From: Nectonema munidae | Lineage: Eukaryota; Nematomorpha; Nectonematoida; Nectonematidae | Direction of reading: 5' to 3' | Length of the DNA stretch: 64,000 nucleotides | Assembly: GCA_030549495.1 (NCBI GenBank) | Contig: JAUIRK010000855.1 | Coordinates: 382,001 to 446,000 of the forward strand | In this document: positions 62,391-64,000 of the stretch, piece after piece | Numbering within the stretch: the first letter of the stretch is position 1 | How the letters are laid out: the number at the start of each line of letters is the position of its first letter | Notes under the pieces: generated by a model | Database searches by the model: none | Seen by the model: only the letters and a program-made list of their open reading frames with translations | Told to the model about the DNA's origin: nothing | Translations under genes and position numbers: made by a program

Positions 62391-62784
62391 CATCAAAAAA
62401 GCTATACTTATTCAGTATAGATTCGTATTTCTATACATTTTTTGAAATAATTAAAAAATCACACTCCTACATTTAATTGGATGCCGACTCCTCATGGCTC
62501 TTCATTCGCACCTTCTTTCTTCCAGATTCGATGAGTTATATCGCTTGAATAAATCAGACTTTTTAGAGGTGTTAGGGCTTCACTCCATGTTATACACACA
62601 CTGGACCAAAAGAATCTTCACGCTAGTCCAACTTTTAGAAAAGTCGTGGTATCTTTTTCATGTGCAGTTTTTGGGAGTGCAAAAGTATGAGTGTCAGACG
62701 AGGAGAGCTAATTCAATCCTGTTTTCGTTTTTTACCCTTCTATTATTCTTCCATGGGTAATGTTTATTTTGCACTTTATTTTAG
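62391..62784. other. Intron sequence upstream of the NKAIN exon
   Basis: Ends in the acceptor TTTATTTTAG. A forward frame of 88 codons (62494-62760) crosses it without a family match and ends before the exon, so it is probably chance. Confidence 0.5.
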
Positions 62785-62922
62785 GTCTGCATCCTTGAAA
62801 AGCTTGTTTTCGACTTCCTCGGCTACATGTGGACACTCATCATAACCGACTTCTTCCACTTCGTCATGCTTATTTTCTCGTTCTTTGGAGCGCACCACTA
62901 CCGAGTTCCCTACATCTCCTCA
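62785..62922 (+). CDS. NKAIN: NKAIN (Na+/K+-ATPase-interacting protein), exon 2 only
   Basis: A 138 bp exon between the acceptor TTTATTTTAG and the donor TCA|GTAAAT, phase 0 at both ends. It reads VCILEKLVFDFLGYMWTLII, then TDFFHFVMLIFSFFGAHHYR, then VPYISS. In vertebrate and fly NKAIN the second exon has the same borders and reads [20 protein letters not shown], then [20 protein letters not shown], then PRYIT. It covers the end of the first membrane segment and the second membrane helix. NKAIN proteins are small multi-pass plasma-membrane proteins, reported to bind the beta subunit of the Na+/K+-ATPase. The first exon (starting MGCCSGRC in vertebrates) was not found upstream and the third was not found before the window's end, so the gene extends beyond it. 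Confidence 0.93.
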
Positions 62923-64000
62923 GTAAATCTTCCTTTGCATAACTTTATTCATACCTGAAATTGGGGGCATATTATAAACATCCTTTTTATGCATCTGATG
63001 TTGTAGTTAACTCCTATGACTCTTAATCAACTAAATTTCCTCTGATTCCATTCAAAATATCTTGCCTCCCCCATTAAGGTCGGATAGCGCGGTGTCAGGC
63101 ATACGGGTTCTGAAGATAATTTCATCCCTTCAGTCAAATGATTTTCATGTCAAGACAAGTCAGTATATTAATTTTAAAATATAAAATTTATTTGTATATT
63201 TTTAATGCGGTTTTCATTTATAACGAATCTGGTGTACGAATTCGAATGCAATGAAGCTAAAATGCGTGCTATTTCTTGATCCTTATTTCTATCCACCATT
63301 CTAGAAGAGCTAGGAGTAGAAGTAGGACCTCAAAAAAGATAATAAAAAGTAATAAACATCTCTTGAAAAAGCTTGTATGAGTAGAATAAAAATTTCATGC
63401 ATACTTAAAATACAAGTTTTATACTGCAAAAGTGTTCTTTCTTTATATAGCGGCCGATGCATATGCGAACAATTTATTTCACGGAAGAACATTTCAAAAG
63501 ACAAATTTCGCTGACATTAACTGATGCTAATTTCTTCATAAACAAAATCTGTCGCGTGAAATCAGCTCTTTACATCACTTTCAGTCAGTTGGGCTCTCTT
63601 TCAAGATTACTCTCATGGAAGGTGAACGGTTAATTCAAGGTCTAACAATAAGAGTGCTACTCATTGATAAGCGCGATTCATCAAGCTATTTCTGATTTTC
63701 TAGCTCTCATATGTTTGATTGCGAAATGCTGAAGAGTAAGATGAATAAATTCCTGCTATCTTTGAATGCCTCGTTATTCTTTACGCTTAAAACCTCTTCT
63801 TTTCCAATTCATCATATCACATAGCGCTCATTACCACTGTAAAATTGCTAAAACACTCCCAGATGTTCATCCAGACTTATCTTTAAAATAACGAAATAAT
63901 TCACAGTACCTGCACTAACTCTAAGTGAACAAATCTTTCCTCTGGTGGAAAAAGTAACTACACTCTCTGTTCTCCAAATGTTTTGTCTTTTAGCTGTGTT
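62923..64000 (+). other. NKAIN intron, no exon recognised
   Basis: No sequence resembling NKAIN exon 3 (GYAVWLVLWVTWNVF in vertebrates) was seen up to the end of the window. AT-rich, with a pyrimidine-rich part in the last 400 bp. Confidence 0.55.

Noticed and set aside
62494-62760. 88-codon forward frame just before the NKAIN exon
   Set aside because: Ends in a stop before the exon and shares nothing with NKAIN; treated as intron.

Overview
The window looks like a piece of an invertebrate nuclear genome. It is strongly AT-rich, has spliced host genes with very short introns (48-89 nt) beside one 10 kb intron, and is crowded with decayed DNA transposons, LINEs, foldback elements, SINE-like repeats and minisatellites. 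The protein families point to Metazoa (FAM78, NKAIN, MARVEL). The mix of FLYWCH-MULE, hAT, piggyBac and a recurrent 'DTT-SNTG'-type ORF family recalls arthropods, perhaps a crustacean, but I cannot fix the species. No bacterial-type operons, CRISPR arrays or rRNA genes were seen, and I recognised no retrovirus-, LTR- or Polinton-like fossil.

Three host genes, all on the + strand, can be supported. (1) The last two coding exons of a MARVEL/CKLF-like four-pass membrane protein lie at 2621-2850. (2) A complete FAM78 gene lies at 35964-47084. Its five exons join in phase at consensus splice sites to give 283 residues. A 10.1 kb first intron is full of mobile DNA, while introns 2-4 are 89, 48 and 48 nt. 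(3) One internal exon of NKAIN (Na+/K+-ATPase-interacting protein) lies at 62785-62922. Its first exon was not found upstream in the window, so FAM78 may sit inside a long NKAIN intron.

The rest is mostly repeats. 0.2-1.1 kb: hAT and FLYWCH remnants. 6.7-11.1 kb: a small hAT-type MITE, then a 4.3 kb Mutator-like element with ~240 bp terminal inverted repeats and a FLYWCH/MULE transposase. 11.6-12.2 kb: a piggyBac remnant. 12.7-18.4 kb: a reverse-strand LINE (ORF1, endonuclease, RT) split by a 2.16 kb hAT with a perfect 8 bp target duplication, which itself carries a hairpin insert. 18.5-26.3 kb: inverted and tandem repeat arms around LINE and hAT fragments. 29.6 kb: a near-perfect palindrome. 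34.2-35.6 kb: a second hAT of the same lineage just upstream of FAM78. Inside the FAM78 intron: two tRNA-like SINEs, a 66 bp duplication, a hAT remnant and an RT fragment with an in-frame 63 bp duplication. 48.8-49.2 kb: a long CA/TG microsatellite. 49.2-56.6 kb: pieces of an unclassified transposase-like family, a satellite array, a 5'-truncated LINE and a piggyBac. 59.2-59.8 and 62.1-62.4 kb: two foldback elements.

No joint system of genes is visible. The host genes look independent, and the mobile elements are mostly dead. Calls rest on reading translations and matching remembered family motifs; no search was run.
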